Of a DNA stretch of 64,000 bases, positions 46,666 to 56,042 are shown piece after piece. The position numbers and the translations under genes were made by a program. Source of the DNA: Massilia sp. PAMC28688 (lineage in GTDB: Bacteria > Pseudomonadota > Gammaproteobacteria > Burkholderiales > Burkholderiaceae_D). The notes beneath the pieces were generated by a model. The model ran no database searches. It worked only from the letters and a program-made list of their open reading frames with translations, and had not been told where the DNA came from. How positions within the stretch are numbered: position 1 is the stretch's first letter; the number at the start of each line of letters is the position of its first letter. The DNA lies in the NCBI RefSeq assembly GCF_019443445.1, contig NZ_CP080378.1, positions 1,798,001 to 1,862,000 on the forward strand, given 5' to 3'.

Positions 46666-47513
46666 ACATGCATGATCTGAACCAGCCAGTGCCTGGCAAT
46701 GGCGCGCTGCGCAAGGCGGGGCCGGTGATCCTGCAGCTGCAGGACATCTCGCTCTCGTTTGGCGGCGTCAAGGCGCTCACCAACATCTCGTTTGACGTGC
46801 GCCAGCACGAGATCCGCGCCATCATTGGTCCCAATGGCGCGGGCAAGAGCTCCATGCTCAACGTGATCAACGGCGTGTATCGCCCCCAGCATGGTGAAAT
46901 CATCCTGCGCGGCGAACACCGGCGCAACATGAACTGCCACGCCGCGGCCAAGGCGGGCATTGCGCGCACCTTCCAGAATATCGCCCTGTTCAAGGGCATG
47001 ACGGTCCTTGACAACATCATGACCGGCCGGAACCTGAAGATGAAGTCGAACTTCCTGATGCAGGCGCTGCACAGGGGACCGGCGCGGCGCGAGGAAATGG
47101 CGCACCGTGAAAAGGCCGAACAGGTGATCGACTTCCTCGAGATCCAGGCCATCCGCAAGACGCCCGTGGGGCGCCTGCCCTACGGGCTGCAAAAGCGGGT
47201 GGAGCTGGGACGGGCGCTGGCGGCAGAACCGGACATCTTGCTGCTCGACGAACCCATGGCCGGCATGAATGTCGAGGAAAAGCAGGACATGTGCCGCTTC
47301 ATCCTGGATGTGAACGACCAGTTCGGGACCACCATCGTCCTGATCGAGCATGACATGGGGGTGGTGATGGATATATCGGACCGCGTGGTGGTCCTCGATT
47401 ACGGCAAGAAGATCGGTGACGGCACGCCCGACGAAGTGCGGGCCAACCAGGACGTGATCAACGCCTACCTGGGCGTGGCGCATGGCGCCGCTGACATGGA
47501 AAACAAACAATGA
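46662..47513 (+). CDS. ABC transporter ATPase, LivG type
   Basis: A 283-residue ATPase of the branched-chain amino acid transporter family. It has Walker A GPNGAGKS, the Q-loop region ARTFQNIALFKGMTVLDNI, the signature LPYGLQKRVELGRAL (an altered LSGGQ), Walker B LLLDEPMAGMN and the family-specific C-terminal tail. The GTG at 46662 overlaps the previous stop; an ATG two codons later is an alternative. The insert MKSNFLMQALHRGPARREEMAHRE is typical of LivG. Confidence 0.93.
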   Translation: MNMHDLNQPVPGNGALRKAGPVILQLQDISLSFGGVKALTNISFDVRQHEIRAIIGPNGAGKSSMLNVINGVYRPQHGEIILRGEHRRNMNCHAAAKAGIARTFQNIALFKGMTVLDNIMTGRNLKMKSNFLMQALHRGPARREEMAHREKAEQVIDFLEIQAIRKTPVGRLPYGLQKRVELGRALAAEPDILLLDEPMAGMNVEEKQDMCRFILDVNDQFGTTIVLIEHDMGVVMDISDRVVVLDYGKKIGDGTPDEVRANQDVINAYLGVAHGAADMENKQ

Positions 47514-48406
47514 GTTTTTTTCTCGAAGTGCTGATCGGCGGGCTGTTGTCGGGCGTGATGTACGCGCTGGTGGCCATCGGCTTTGTCCTCATCTACAAGG
47601 CCTCGGGCGTCTTCAATTTCGCGCAAGGGGCCATGGTGTTCTTCGCCGCCCTCACCTGCGTGGGGATGATCGACAAGTTCGGCATGTCGCTGTGGCTGGC
47701 CATTCCCGTCACCATGGCCGTGATGGTGGTGCTGGGCCTGGCCATCGAACGGGTGGTGCTGCGACCCCTCGTCAACCAGCCGGAAATCACCCTCTTCATG
47801 GCCACCATCGGACTGGCGTTCTTCATTGAAGGCCTGGCCCAGCTGATGTGGGGCTCGCAGGTGCACAAGCTGGACCTGCCGATTGAAGACGTGCCGATTC
47901 CCTACCTGATGGACAACTACAACATCATCGTTTCCCAGTTCGACGTGACGGCGGCCGGCATTTGCGCCCTGCTGGTCACCGCGCTGGCGCTGCTGTTCTC
48001 CCGGACCAGGATCGGACGTGCGCTGCGCGCCGTGGCGGACGACCACCAGGCCGCGCAGGCGGTGGGCATTCCGCTGCAGCAGATCTGGGCCGTGGTGTGG
48101 TCGGTGGCGGGCATGGTGGCGCTGGTGGCGGGCCTGCTGTGGGGCGCGCGCAACGGGGTGCAGTTCGCCCTCACCTTCATCGCCCTCAAGGCGCTGCCGG
48201 TGCTCATTCTCGGCGGCTTTACCTCGATACCGGGTGCCATCGTCGGGGGGCTGATCATCGGCGCGTCCGAAAAACTGGCGGAAGTCTATATCGGTCCCAT
48301 GGTCGGTGGCGGCATCGAAGGCTGGTTCCCTTATGTGCTGGCGCTGCTGTTCTTGCTGGTGCGGCCCGAAGGGCTGTTCGGCGAAAAAATCATCCGGAGA
48401 ATCTGA
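47510..48406 (+). CDS. ABC transporter permease, LivH type
   Basis: A 298-residue inner-membrane permease with about eight transmembrane helices. The start SFFLEVLIGGLLSGVMYALVAIGFVLIYKASGVFNFAQGAM is the LivH hallmark. The cytoplasmic loop with TRIGRALRAVADDHQAAQAVGI contacts the ATPase. It overlaps the upstream ATPase gene by ATGA and is followed after 3 bp by the second permease gene. Confidence 0.95.
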   Translation: MSFFLEVLIGGLLSGVMYALVAIGFVLIYKASGVFNFAQGAMVFFAALTCVGMIDKFGMSLWLAIPVTMAVMVVLGLAIERVVLRPLVNQPEITLFMATIGLAFFIEGLAQLMWGSQVHKLDLPIEDVPIPYLMDNYNIIVSQFDVTAAGICALLVTALALLFSRTRIGRALRAVADDHQAAQAVGIPLQQIWAVVWSVAGMVALVAGLLWGARNGVQFALTFIALKALPVLILGGFTSIPGAIVGGLIIGASEKLAEVYIGPMVGGGIEGWFPYVLALLFLLVRPEGLFGEKIIRRI

Positions 48407-48409
48407 CCC

Positions 48410-49468
48410 ATGTTTTACCGCGAAGCCGGTCAATTCAAGACGACCTACGAGTCCGACAACCAGATTTTCCCGATCCGCCAGGACCGCTACGCCATGCTCG
48501 CCGTGCTGGCGCTGGCGCTGCTGGTGGTGCCGCTGTTTGCCTCGCCGTACATGCTGTCGGCCATCCTGATCCCGTTCCTGATTTTCTCGCTGGCGGCGCT
48601 GGGCCTCAATATCCTGACCGGGTACGCCGGCCAGCTTTCCCTCGGCACGGCCGCCTTCATGGCCGTGGGTGCGTTCGCCTCGTTCAACTTCGTCGCGCGC
48701 GTGCCGGGCATGCCCATGCTGCTCGCCTTTGTGCTCGGCGGGCTGTCGGCCGCGCTGGTGGGCATCGCCTTTGGCCTGCCGTCGCTGCGCATCCGCGGCT
48801 TTTACCTGGCTGCCGCCACGCTGGCAACCCAGTTTTTTGTGGTGTGGTGCCTGACCAAGATTCCGTACCTGACCAATTACAGCACCTCCGGCGTGATCAC
48901 GGCCCAGAAAATCGTCATCCTTGGCTACGTGTTCGACACGCCGGCCACCAAGTATCTCCTGGTGCTGGCGATCGTGTCGCTGATGGCGCTCCTTGCCAAG
49001 AACATGGTGCGCTCCAACGTGGGGCGCTCCTGGATGGCAATCCGCGACATGGACATGGCCGCCGAAGTCATTGGCTTTCGGCCCATGCGCACCAAGCTGC
49101 TGGCCTTTGCCGTCAGCTCGTTTTACTGCGGCGTGGCCGGCGCCCTGTATGCCTACGCCTACCTGGGCACGGTGGAGCCGGAAGCGTACAACCTGGACCT
49201 GTCATTTCGCATTCTATTCATGATCATCATTGGCGGCGTCGGCTCCATACTGGGCTCCTTCCTGGGCGCAGCCTTCATCGTGCTGCTGCCGGTGTTCCTC
49301 AACATCGTCGCGCACGGGCTGTCGCTGCCCACATCGGTGGCATCGAACCTGGAGCTGATGGTATTTGGCGCCTTGATCATCTTTTTCCTGATCGTCGAAC
49401 CGCACGGGCTGGCGCGCCTGTGGCAGATTGGTAAAGAGAAGCTGCGGCTCTGGCCGTTCCCGCATTGA
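48410..49468 (+). CDS. ABC transporter permease, LivM type
   Basis: A 352-residue permease with about ten transmembrane helices after a hydrophilic N-terminal segment. LGLNILTGYAGQLSLGTAAFMAVGAFAS is the LivM hallmark, and the coupling loop reads NVGRSWMAIRDMDMAAEVIGFRP. It would pair with the LivH-type protein in the membrane. Confidence 0.95.
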   Translation: MFYREAGQFKTTYESDNQIFPIRQDRYAMLAVLALALLVVPLFASPYMLSAILIPFLIFSLAALGLNILTGYAGQLSLGTAAFMAVGAFASFNFVARVPGMPMLLAFVLGGLSAALVGIAFGLPSLRIRGFYLAAATLATQFFVVWCLTKIPYLTNYSTSGVITAQKIVILGYVFDTPATKYLLVLAIVSLMALLAKNMVRSNVGRSWMAIRDMDMAAEVIGFRPMRTKLLAFAVSSFYCGVAGALYAYAYLGTVEPEAYNLDLSFRILFMIIIGGVGSILGSFLGAAFIVLLPVFLNIVAHGLSLPTSVASNLELMVFGALIIFFLIVEPHGLARLWQIGKEKLRLWPFPH

Positions 49469-49513
49469 ACACATATTCAACCACACGCATCTATCATTTT
49501 GGAGACCAAGCAC

Positions 49514-50815
49514 ATGAACAAGATCAAGAAAATCATGCTGTGCGCAGCTTTGACGTGCGCCTTTGGACAGGCAGTGGCGGCCGACCAGTTCGTGGCGCTG
49601 CCGTCCTATCGCGTGGGGCCTTATGCGGCGGGCGGCTCGGGCTTTTACGGCGGCGCCATCGACTACTTCAACCTCGTCAACGCCAACGGCGGCGTCAATG
49701 GCGTGAAGATCAAGTGGGAAGAATGCGAGACCGAATACAACCCCTCGCGCGGCATCGAATGCTATGAGCGCTTGAAGACCAAGAATGGCGGCGCGACCCT
49801 GGTCGAACCTCTGTCCACCGGCATCGCCTACGGCATCCTGGACCGCGTGGCCACCGACAAGATCCCCATGACGACCCTGGGCTACGGCCGCTCGGACGCC
49901 GCCAACGGCAAGGTATTCCCGTACATTTTCCCGCTCGTGACCACCTACTGGAACCAGGCCGCAGCCATGGTCAAGTACCTGGCAGACAAGAACGGCGGCT
50001 ACGCCAAGCTCAAAGGGAAGAAGATCGTCCATCTGTACCACGACTCGGCATTTGGCAAGGAGCCGCTGCCGGTGCTGGAAGCGCAGGCCAAACAGTACGG
50101 CTTTGAGCTGATCAAGATCGCGGTGGCGCCCCCGGGCAGCGAGCAGCAGTCGCAGTGGCTGCAGATTCGCCAGGCGCGGCCCGACCATGTGATCCTGTGG
50201 GGCTGGGGCGTGATGAATTCGGTGGCCATCAAGACCGCCCAGCGCAACGGCTTCCCGCGCGAGAAGATGCTGGGCGTGTGGTGGGCCGGTTCGGAAGAGG
50301 ACACCATTCCGTCGGGTGAAGCGGCCAAGGGCTACACCTCCATGACCTTCAACACGCCCGGCAACTACCCGCTGATCGACGAGATCCGCAAGAAGGTCTA
50401 CGCCGCCGGCAAGGGCAACCTGGCCGACCAGGGCAGGATCGGATCGGTGTACCACATGCGCGGCCTGACCATGGGCGTGCTGTGGGTGGAAGCCATCCGC
50501 ACGGCGCAGGAAAAATTCGGCAAGGGCAAGGTCATGACGGGTGAACAGGTGCGCTGGGGCCTGGAGAACCTGAACGTGGATGCGGCGCGCCAGAAAGCGC
50601 TGGGCGTGCTGAACATGTTCCCGACCGTGAAAACCAGCTGCGAGGACCATGAGGGTTCGGGCGCGGTCAAGGTGCAGCAGTGGGATGGCAAGAAGTGGGT
50701 TGCCATCACCCCTAACTGGGTGGTGGGCGACAAGGCGCTCACGCGCCGCCTGCTGGAAGCGTCGTCCGCCGCCTATGCGGCCGAAAAGAAGATCACGCCG
50801 TCATGCATGAAGTGA
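49514..50815 (+). CDS. ABC transporter substrate-binding protein, LivK type
   Basis: A 433-residue periplasmic protein with a signal peptide (1-22, LTCAFGQAVA). It belongs to the peripla_BP_6 group: YFNLVNANGGVNGVKIKWEECETEYNP and KKIVHLYHDSAFGKE. It is larger than classical LivK and contains four or more cysteines, as in the relatives that bind aromatic or other organic acids. GGAG lies 9 bp before the ATG at 49514. Its end overlaps the start of the second ATPase by 13 bp. Confidence 0.92.
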   Translation: MNKIKKIMLCAALTCAFGQAVAADQFVALPSYRVGPYAAGGSGFYGGAIDYFNLVNANGGVNGVKIKWEECETEYNPSRGIECYERLKTKNGGATLVEPLSTGIAYGILDRVATDKIPMTTLGYGRSDAANGKVFPYIFPLVTTYWNQAAAMVKYLADKNGGYAKLKGKKIVHLYHDSAFGKEPLPVLEAQAKQYGFELIKIAVAPPGSEQQSQWLQIRQARPDHVILWGWGVMNSVAIKTAQRNGFPREKMLGVWWAGSEEDTIPSGEAAKGYTSMTFNTPGNYPLIDEIRKKVYAAGKGNLADQGRIGSVYHMRGLTMGVLWVEAIRTAQEKFGKGKVMTGEQVRWGLENLNVDAARQKALGVLNMFPTVKTSCEDHEGSGAVKVQQWDGKKWVAITPNWVVGDKALTRRLLEASSAAYAAEKKITPSCMK

Positions 50816-51645
50816 CGACAAGCGGGTCGGCAGCAGGCGCAGCCGCGCCCTACCTCTCGGTCAACAACGTCGAGGTGATTTACGATCACGTGATCCTGGT
50901 GCTCAAGGGTGTATCGCTGCAGGTACCCAAGGGGCAGATCGTGGCCCTGTTGGGCGCCAACGGTGCTGGCAAGTCGACCACGCTCAAGACCATCTCCACG
51001 CTGCTGCGTGGCGAGCGTGGCGACGTGACCAAGGGCGAGGTGCTGTTCAAGGGCGAGCGCGTGGACCAGATGACGCCCAGTGAGCTGGTACGGCGCGGCC
51101 TGTCGCAGGTGATGGAAGGGCGGCACTGTTTTGGCCACCTTACCATCGAAGAAAACCTGCTGACCGGGGCCTACACGCGCAAGATCTCGCGGGCCGAGAT
51201 TCGCGAGGCGCTGGAAGGCGTGTACCACTATTTCCCGCGCCTGAAGACCCGGCGCTCAAGCCTGGCCGGCTACACCTCCGGCGGCGAGCAGCAGATGTGC
51301 GCCATCGGCCGCGCCCTGATGGCCAAGCCATCCATGATCCTGCTCGATGAACCATCGATGGGTATCGCGCCCCAGATCGTCGAAGAGATATTCGGCATCG
51401 TCAAGGACCTGAACCAGAAGGAGGAAGTATCGTTCCTGCTGGCCGAGCAGAATACCGCCGTGGCGCTGCGCTACGCCGACTTTGGCTACATCCTCGAAAA
51501 TGGACGTGTGGTGATGGAAGGCGCAGCCAGTGACCTGGCCAGCAATGAAGACGTCAAGGAATTCTACCTGGGCGTTTCAGGCGCGGGGCGCACCAGCTTC
51601 CGGGACAATAAATTCTACCGCCGCCGCAAACGCTGGCTGGCATGA
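50803..51645 (+). CDS. ABC transporter ATPase, LivF type
   Basis: A 280-residue ATPase. It has Walker A GANGAGKSTTLK, the Q-loop region, GGEQQMCAIGRALM as signature, and Walker B LLDEPSMGIAP followed by VEEIFGIV, typical of LivF. The C-terminal extension (GAGRTSFRDNKFYRRRKRW) is longer than in E. coli LivF and basic. It completes the importer. Confidence 0.93.
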   Translation: MHEVTTSGSAAGAAAPYLSVNNVEVIYDHVILVLKGVSLQVPKGQIVALLGANGAGKSTTLKTISTLLRGERGDVTKGEVLFKGERVDQMTPSELVRRGLSQVMEGRHCFGHLTIEENLLTGAYTRKISRAEIREALEGVYHYFPRLKTRRSSLAGYTSGGEQQMCAIGRALMAKPSMILLDEPSMGIAPQIVEEIFGIVKDLNQKEEVSFLLAEQNTAVALRYADFGYILENGRVVMEGAASDLASNEDVKEFYLGVSGAGRTSFRDNKFYRRRKRWLA

Positions 51646-51654
51646 AAGACAAGC

Positions 51655-52020
51655 ATGGATTTTGAAGCTGCCAAGGCCCTGTGCCGCACTTTCCCCGGCT
51701 GCACGGAAGACGTCAAATGGGGCGCCGACCTGGTGTTTTCGGTGGGCCTGAAAATGTTCGCGGTGACCGGGAGCGCCATCCCTGCCACCAGCATGAGCTT
51801 CAAGGTTGAGGACGAGCGCTTCCTCGAGTTCACGGACCGCCCCGGCATCATCCCCGCGCCCTACATGGCGCGCGCAAAATGGATCAGCATCCAGGACCCT
51901 GCCGCGCTGGGCGACGCCGAAGCGGCGCAGCTGCTGCGCCGCTCGTACGAGCTGGTTTTTGCCAAACTGACCAAAAAACTGCAGCGCGAAATCATGGATG
52001 CGCATGGAGGCGGCCAATGA
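51655..52020 (+). CDS. MmcQ/YjbR family protein
   Basis: A 121-residue protein of the CyaY-like/double-wing fold: CRTFPGCTEDVKWG near the N-terminus, VGLKMFAVTG, MSFKVEDERFLEFTDRPGIIPAPYMARAKWISI in the middle, and a C-terminal helix ending KLTKKLQREI. Family members are called DNA-binding, but the role is unproven. It lies inside the transporter operon, 9 bp after the LivF-type gene, and overlaps the next gene by ATGA. Confidence 0.88.
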   Translation: MDFEAAKALCRTFPGCTEDVKWGADLVFSVGLKMFAVTGSAIPATSMSFKVEDERFLEFTDRPGIIPAPYMARAKWISIQDPAALGDAEAAQLLRRSYELVFAKLTKKLQREIMDAHGGGQ

Positions 52021-53276
52021 GCGCCGATACACTGGACGCGCTGGAACGGCGCGACCCGCGCGAGCGCGAACGCGACCTGATGGGACGCCTGCCGCAGCTG
52101 CTTGAACGGGCCCGCAGTGCGCCCGGCTGGGCCGCCATTCTGAAAAATGTCGATCCCAGCCGGATCACCAGCCGCGCTGCGCTGGCCGACCTGCCGATCA
52201 CGCGCAAGGCTCACCTCAAGGCGCTGCAGGGGGCCAGCATGCCCTTCGGCGGCCTGGTTCCCACACCTGTCGGACAGCTCGCGCGCGTATTCGTCTCGCC
52301 CGGGCCGATCTTCGATCCCGAGGGCCGCGGCAGCGACTGGTGGCGCTTCGCGCGTCCCATGTACGCGGCGGGCGTGCGGCCCGGTGGCCTGCTGCAGAAC
52401 TGCTTTTCCTACCACTTCACACCGGCCGCCTTCATGGTCGAAGGCGGCGCCGCCAGGATAGGGTGCGCGGTGATCCCGGCCGGGATCGGGCAGACGGAGA
52501 TGCAGGTACAGGCCATCGCCGACCTGCGGCCAGACACCTACGTCGGCACGCCCTCCTTCCTGCGCCTCATCATCCAGAAGGCACAGGAGATGAATGCGGA
52601 CGTGAGCAGCATCCGCAATGCGCTCATGGGCGCGGAGGCGCTGCCCGAGACGCTGCGCAGCTGGTTCCATGAGAACGGCGTGCCCAATGTACTTCAGACC
52701 TATGCCTCGGCCGATATCGGCAGCGTGGCGTATGAAACGTCCACCGGCGGCGTGCTCAATCCCGGCATGACGCTGGACGAAGACGTGATCGTCGAAATCG
52801 TGCGGCCCGGCAGCGGCGATCCCGTGACGCCGGGCGACATCGGCGAAATCGTCGTCACCCTGTTCAACCAGGACTATCCACTGGTGCGCTTTGCCACCGG
52901 CGACATGTCCGCCATGCTGGTGGACGCACCGCCGTCGCGCTGCGGGCGCACCAACCTGCGGATTCGCGGCTGGATGGGCCGGGCCGACCAGACCACCAAG
53001 GTGCGCGCCATGTTCGTGCATCCCTCGCAGGTAAGCAACATCGCGCGCCGCCATCCGGAGATCGCGCGCGCGCGCCTGGTGGTGTCGGGGCAGATGGCCA
53101 ACGACGTCATGACGCTGCGCTGCGAAGTGGAGGCCGAACCATCGGAGGAGAAGAAGGCGGCGATCGTCAGCTCGATCCGGGAAGTGACGCGGCTGCGCGG
53201 CGTAGTGGAATTTGTGGCGCGCGGCGCGCTGCCGGATGACGGGCTGCTGATCGAGGACATACGCGATTACAGCTAG
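52017..53276 (+). CDS. phenylacetate-CoA ligase-like adenylate-forming enzyme
   Basis: A 419-residue PaaK-type AMP-forming ligase. VFVSPGPIFDP replaces the usual SSGTTGKP phosphate loop, so the ATP loop is atypical; later motifs YASADIGSVAYE, GDIGEIVVTLFNQDYPLVRFATGD and the C-terminal RGWMGRADQTTKVRAMFVHPSQV are as in PaaK. It is the last gene of the operon; together with the leading acyl-CoA synthetase it suggests that the imported compound is an aromatic or aryl-alkyl acid. The ATG at 52017 overlaps the previous stop. Confidence 0.88.
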   Translation: MSADTLDALERRDPRERERDLMGRLPQLLERARSAPGWAAILKNVDPSRITSRAALADLPITRKAHLKALQGASMPFGGLVPTPVGQLARVFVSPGPIFDPEGRGSDWWRFARPMYAAGVRPGGLLQNCFSYHFTPAAFMVEGGAARIGCAVIPAGIGQTEMQVQAIADLRPDTYVGTPSFLRLIIQKAQEMNADVSSIRNALMGAEALPETLRSWFHENGVPNVLQTYASADIGSVAYETSTGGVLNPGMTLDEDVIVEIVRPGSGDPVTPGDIGEIVVTLFNQDYPLVRFATGDMSAMLVDAPPSRCGRTNLRIRGWMGRADQTTKVRAMFVHPSQVSNIARRHPEIARARLVVSGQMANDVMTLRCEVEAEPSEEKKAAIVSSIREVTRLRGVVEFVARGALPDDGLLIEDIRDYS

Positions 53277-53366
53277 TGGCGTGTCGCGTAAATCCAACTG
53301 TGCACGGTCATTGTGCGCTGCGATTTGCAGGATAATTGTGGCGTATCCCTTTCAAAGTCCACGACC

Positions 53367-53951
53367 ATGCAAGCATTCCATGTAGACCGCGCCCGCACCC
53401 TGCTGCAAAACGCCACCGAGATTTTCAACGCCGACGCCGTCACATCTGCCGTCACCCAGGTGGCCGACACTCTCAATGCGCGCTTTGCGCAACCGGATGA
53501 CGAGACCTTCCCGCTGGTCCTCGGCGTGATGGGCGGCGCGGTGGTGTTCGTAGGCCAGGTGCTGCCGCAGCTTCGCTTCCCGCTCGAATTCGACTACATC
53601 CATGTCAGCCGCTATGGCGACGAAGACCAGGGTGGCAAGGTCGTATGGAAGGTCATCCCGCGCTCGAACGTGCAGGGCCGCACCATCATCGTCCTGGACG
53701 ATATTCTGGACGAAGGCGAGACACTGGCCCACGTCAAACAGCGGCTGCTCGACATGGGCGCAGCGGAAGTGATCATCGCGGTCTTCGCCGACAAGGACAT
53801 CAAGCGCGACAAGCCGGTTAAGGCAGATATCGTGGGCCTGACCATTCCAGACAAGTTCGTGGTCGGCTTTGGCATGGACGTGTACGGGTACTGGCGCAAC
53901 CTCCCCGGACTGTGGGCGATCCGCCCGGAAGACCTCAGTACCCGCGCATAA
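53367..53951 (+). CDS. hypoxanthine-guanine phosphoribosyltransferase
   Basis: A 194-residue purine-salvage enzyme that uses PRPP. The PRPP-binding motif is IIVLDDILDEGETL, preceded by LGVMGGAVVFVGQVLPQL and the flexible loop; the C-terminal half has the base-recognition region KADIVGLTIPDKFVVGFGMDVYGYWRNLPGLWAI. The ATG at 53367 is chosen over an upstream in-frame start because the extension is not family-like. It stands alone after the transporter operon. Confidence 0.88.
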   Translation: MQAFHVDRARTLLQNATEIFNADAVTSAVTQVADTLNARFAQPDDETFPLVLGVMGGAVVFVGQVLPQLRFPLEFDYIHVSRYGDEDQGGKVVWKVIPRSNVQGRTIIVLDDILDEGETLAHVKQRLLDMGAAEVIIAVFADKDIKRDKPVKADIVGLTIPDKFVVGFGMDVYGYWRNLPGLWAIRPEDLSTRA

Positions 53952-54181
53952 GCCGCACCGTGTTAATTTTTGCGATGATACCAGTTGCTGACCAGAATTA
54001 GATTGGTATGGTCCGGGCTTTTCGCTGTAGAGCTTGCTACGCCCCACAGCGGCGTCATGGCTGGGTAGCGATCGACTCAGGTGGCCCGTACTTATCGAAG
54101 TATGCATAAAACCACTTGACTACCAATTTAGGCCGTCACATTCTCCTCTTGCGTAAAGCGCATAATTAATCAGGAGATAAG
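53952..54181. other. gap upstream of the chitinase
   Basis: A 230-bp AT-richer region with no gene. ATACCA (53978-53983) and TGGTAT (54004-54009) are widely spaced inverted repeats; TGGTAT-like half-sites occur in GlcNAc-responsive operators of other bacteria, which is only suggestive here. AGGAG lies 6 bp before the chitinase ATG. Confidence 0.35.
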
Positions 54182-56029
54182 ATGAACTATTCAAGCAAGA
54201 ACGGTTTGCTGTTAGCCCTGCTGGCCGGCGCTGTTGCCGGTTGCGGCGGCACCGGCGACAACGCGCAATCCGCGCAAGCCCAGCCCAGAATGCTCGCCAC
54301 CACCACCAATGCCATTGCGTGCGCGGAGTGGAATTCGGCGCAGGCCTATTCGGCCGGGGCATGCGTGACCTATCAAGGCAAGAGCTACAAGGCCAAGTGG
54401 TGGACCCAGGGGAACGTGCCTGGCACCGAGCAGTATGGCCCGTGGGAGCTGAGCGCGGTGACGCCGACGCCAACGCCGACGCCCACCCCGACACCGACTC
54501 CAACCCCGAGCTGTCCGGCATGGGTGGCATCGCAGGTCTACACCGCGGGGAACTGCGTCACGTATCAGAACAAGGTATACAAGGCGAAGTGGTGGACCCA
54601 GAACGAGGTTCCGGGCACGAATGCCGCAGGACCGTGGGAGCTGACCACGGTGACGCCTACGCCTACGCCTACGCCTACGCCGACGCCTACGCCGACACCG
54701 ACGCCGACGCCAACGCCGACGCCAACCCCCATTGGCGGGCGCGAAATCGGATCCTACTTTGCCCAGTGGGGCGTGTACGGGCGCGGTTACGAGGTGGCCG
54801 ACATCCACACCACCAAGACGCCGGTCAACGGCGTGATGACCAGCGTGGCGGACCAGCTCACCTTCATCAACTACGCCTTTGGCAACGTCTACGCCAAGAA
54901 CGGCGGCTACGAATGCGACATGGTTACCAAGGCCGAAACGGGCAACAGCGTTCCGCCTCCTGCCGACGCCGGCACCGGAGGTGACGCCTATGCCGATTAT
55001 CAGCGCCAGCCCGCACGCACCGTTGACGGCAAGCCGATTCCCTGGGACGCCAAGCTATCGGGTAACTTCTCCCAACTCAAGCTGCTCAAGGCGCAGCACC
55101 CGAACCTGCGCGTCTTCATTTCGCTCGGTGGCTGGAGCTGGTCCAAGTTCTTCTCGGCCGCTGCCAAGACCGACGCGCTGCGCAAGCAGCTGGCCCGCTC
55201 GTGCGTCAAGCAGTTCATCGCAGGCGATCTGCCGGTCCAAGATGGGCGCGGTGGACCGGGTGCGGCCAAGGGCGTATTCGACGGGATCGACATCGACTGG
55301 GAATACCCGGGCGGTGGCGGCCAGTCGTACAACACGGTCGACACGGTCAACGACAAGCGCAACTTCACGCTGCTGATGGCGGAATTCCGCGCGCAGCTTG
55401 ACGCGCAGGGTGCCATCGACGGCAAGCGCTATGCACTGACCGCTGCCATTGGCGCAGGTCCCGACAAGATCGCCCAGACCGAGCCGGCCCTGTACAGCAA
55501 ATATATGGACTGGGTCAACGTGATGACATACGACTTCCACGGCGCCTGGGAGAACACCACCAACTTCCACTCGGCGCTGTATCACGACCCGGCCGACCCA
55601 TCGACCGGCAACGTGGCCAAGTACAACACCCACGACGCCATCTCCATCCTGGTCAACGCAGGTATGCCGCGCAATAAGATCCTGCTCGGCGTGCCGTTCT
55701 ACGGACGCGGATGGAAAGGCGTGGCTGCGGGACCGAATGGGAATGGCTTGTACAGCTCCGCCAATGGTGGCGCGCCTGGCGCCTACGAAACCGGGATTGA
55801 GGACTACAAGCTGTTGAAGCTCAAGACCGGGCAACGCTGGTACCATCCCGTGACCAAGCAGCTGTTCCTGTTCACCGGCAGTGGTGAATGGTGGAGCTAC
55901 GACGACCCCACCGTCATCGCCACCAAGATGCAGTATGTGCGGGACCAGGGACTGCGTGGCGCCTTCTCGTGGGAGCTGGACGGCGACGCCAATGGTGAAC
56001 TGACCAGCGCAGTATGGCGGGGAAGGTAA
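54182..56029 (+). CDS. GH18 chitinase with two carbohydrate-binding modules, probable lipoprotein
   Basis: A 615-residue secreted chitinase. Residues 1-20 form a lipoprotein signal with lipobox VAGC and Cys21. Two CBM5/12-type chitin-binding modules follow (47-90 and 111-154, both with YxAGxCVTYQxKxYKAKWWTQ and GPWEL), each trailed by a Thr-Pro linker (94-109 and 158-183). The GH18 barrel (about 187-610) has SLGGWSWS and the catalytic DGIDIDWE with Glu374 as acid. The linkers are encoded by GCC/ACG-rich triplet-pair repeats that could change length by slippage. A terminator follows. Confidence 0.95.
   Translation: MNYSSKNGLLLALLAGAVAGCGGTGDNAQSAQAQPRMLATTTNAIACAEWNSAQAYSAGACVTYQGKSYKAKWWTQGNVPGTEQYGPWELSAVTPTPTPTPTPTPTPTPSCPAWVASQVYTAGNCVTYQNKVYKAKWWTQNEVPGTNAAGPWELTTVTPTPTPTPTPTPTPTPTPTPTPTPTPIGGREIGSYFAQWGVYGRGYEVADIHTTKTPVNGVMTSVADQLTFINYAFGNVYAKNGGYECDMVTKAETGNSVPPPADAGTGGDAYADYQRQPARTVDGKPIPWDAKLSGNFSQLKLLKAQHPNLRVFISLGGWSWSKFFSAAAKTDALRKQLARSCVKQFIAGDLPVQDGRGGPGAAKGVFDGIDIDWEYPGGGGQSYNTVDTVNDKRNFTLLMAEFRAQLDAQGAIDGKRYALTAAIGAGPDKIAQTEPALYSKYMDWVNVMTYDFHGAWENTTNFHSALYHDPADPSTGNVAKYNTHDAISILVNAGMPRNKILLGVPFYGRGWKGVAAGPNGNGLYSSANGGAPGAYETGIEDYKLLKLKTGQRWYHPVTKQLFLFTGSGEWWSYDDPTVIATKMQYVRDQGLRGAFSWELDGDANGELTSAVWRGR
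54661..54729 (+). repeat. minisatellite coding for the second Thr-Pro linker
   Basis: About twelve tandem 6-bp units of the type ACGCCT/ACGCCG/ACGCCA inside the chitinase gene, coding Thr-Pro pairs. A shorter array of the same type (54463-54508) codes the first linker. Confidence 0.85.
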
Positions 56030-56042
56030 GATAGCGGTATGG

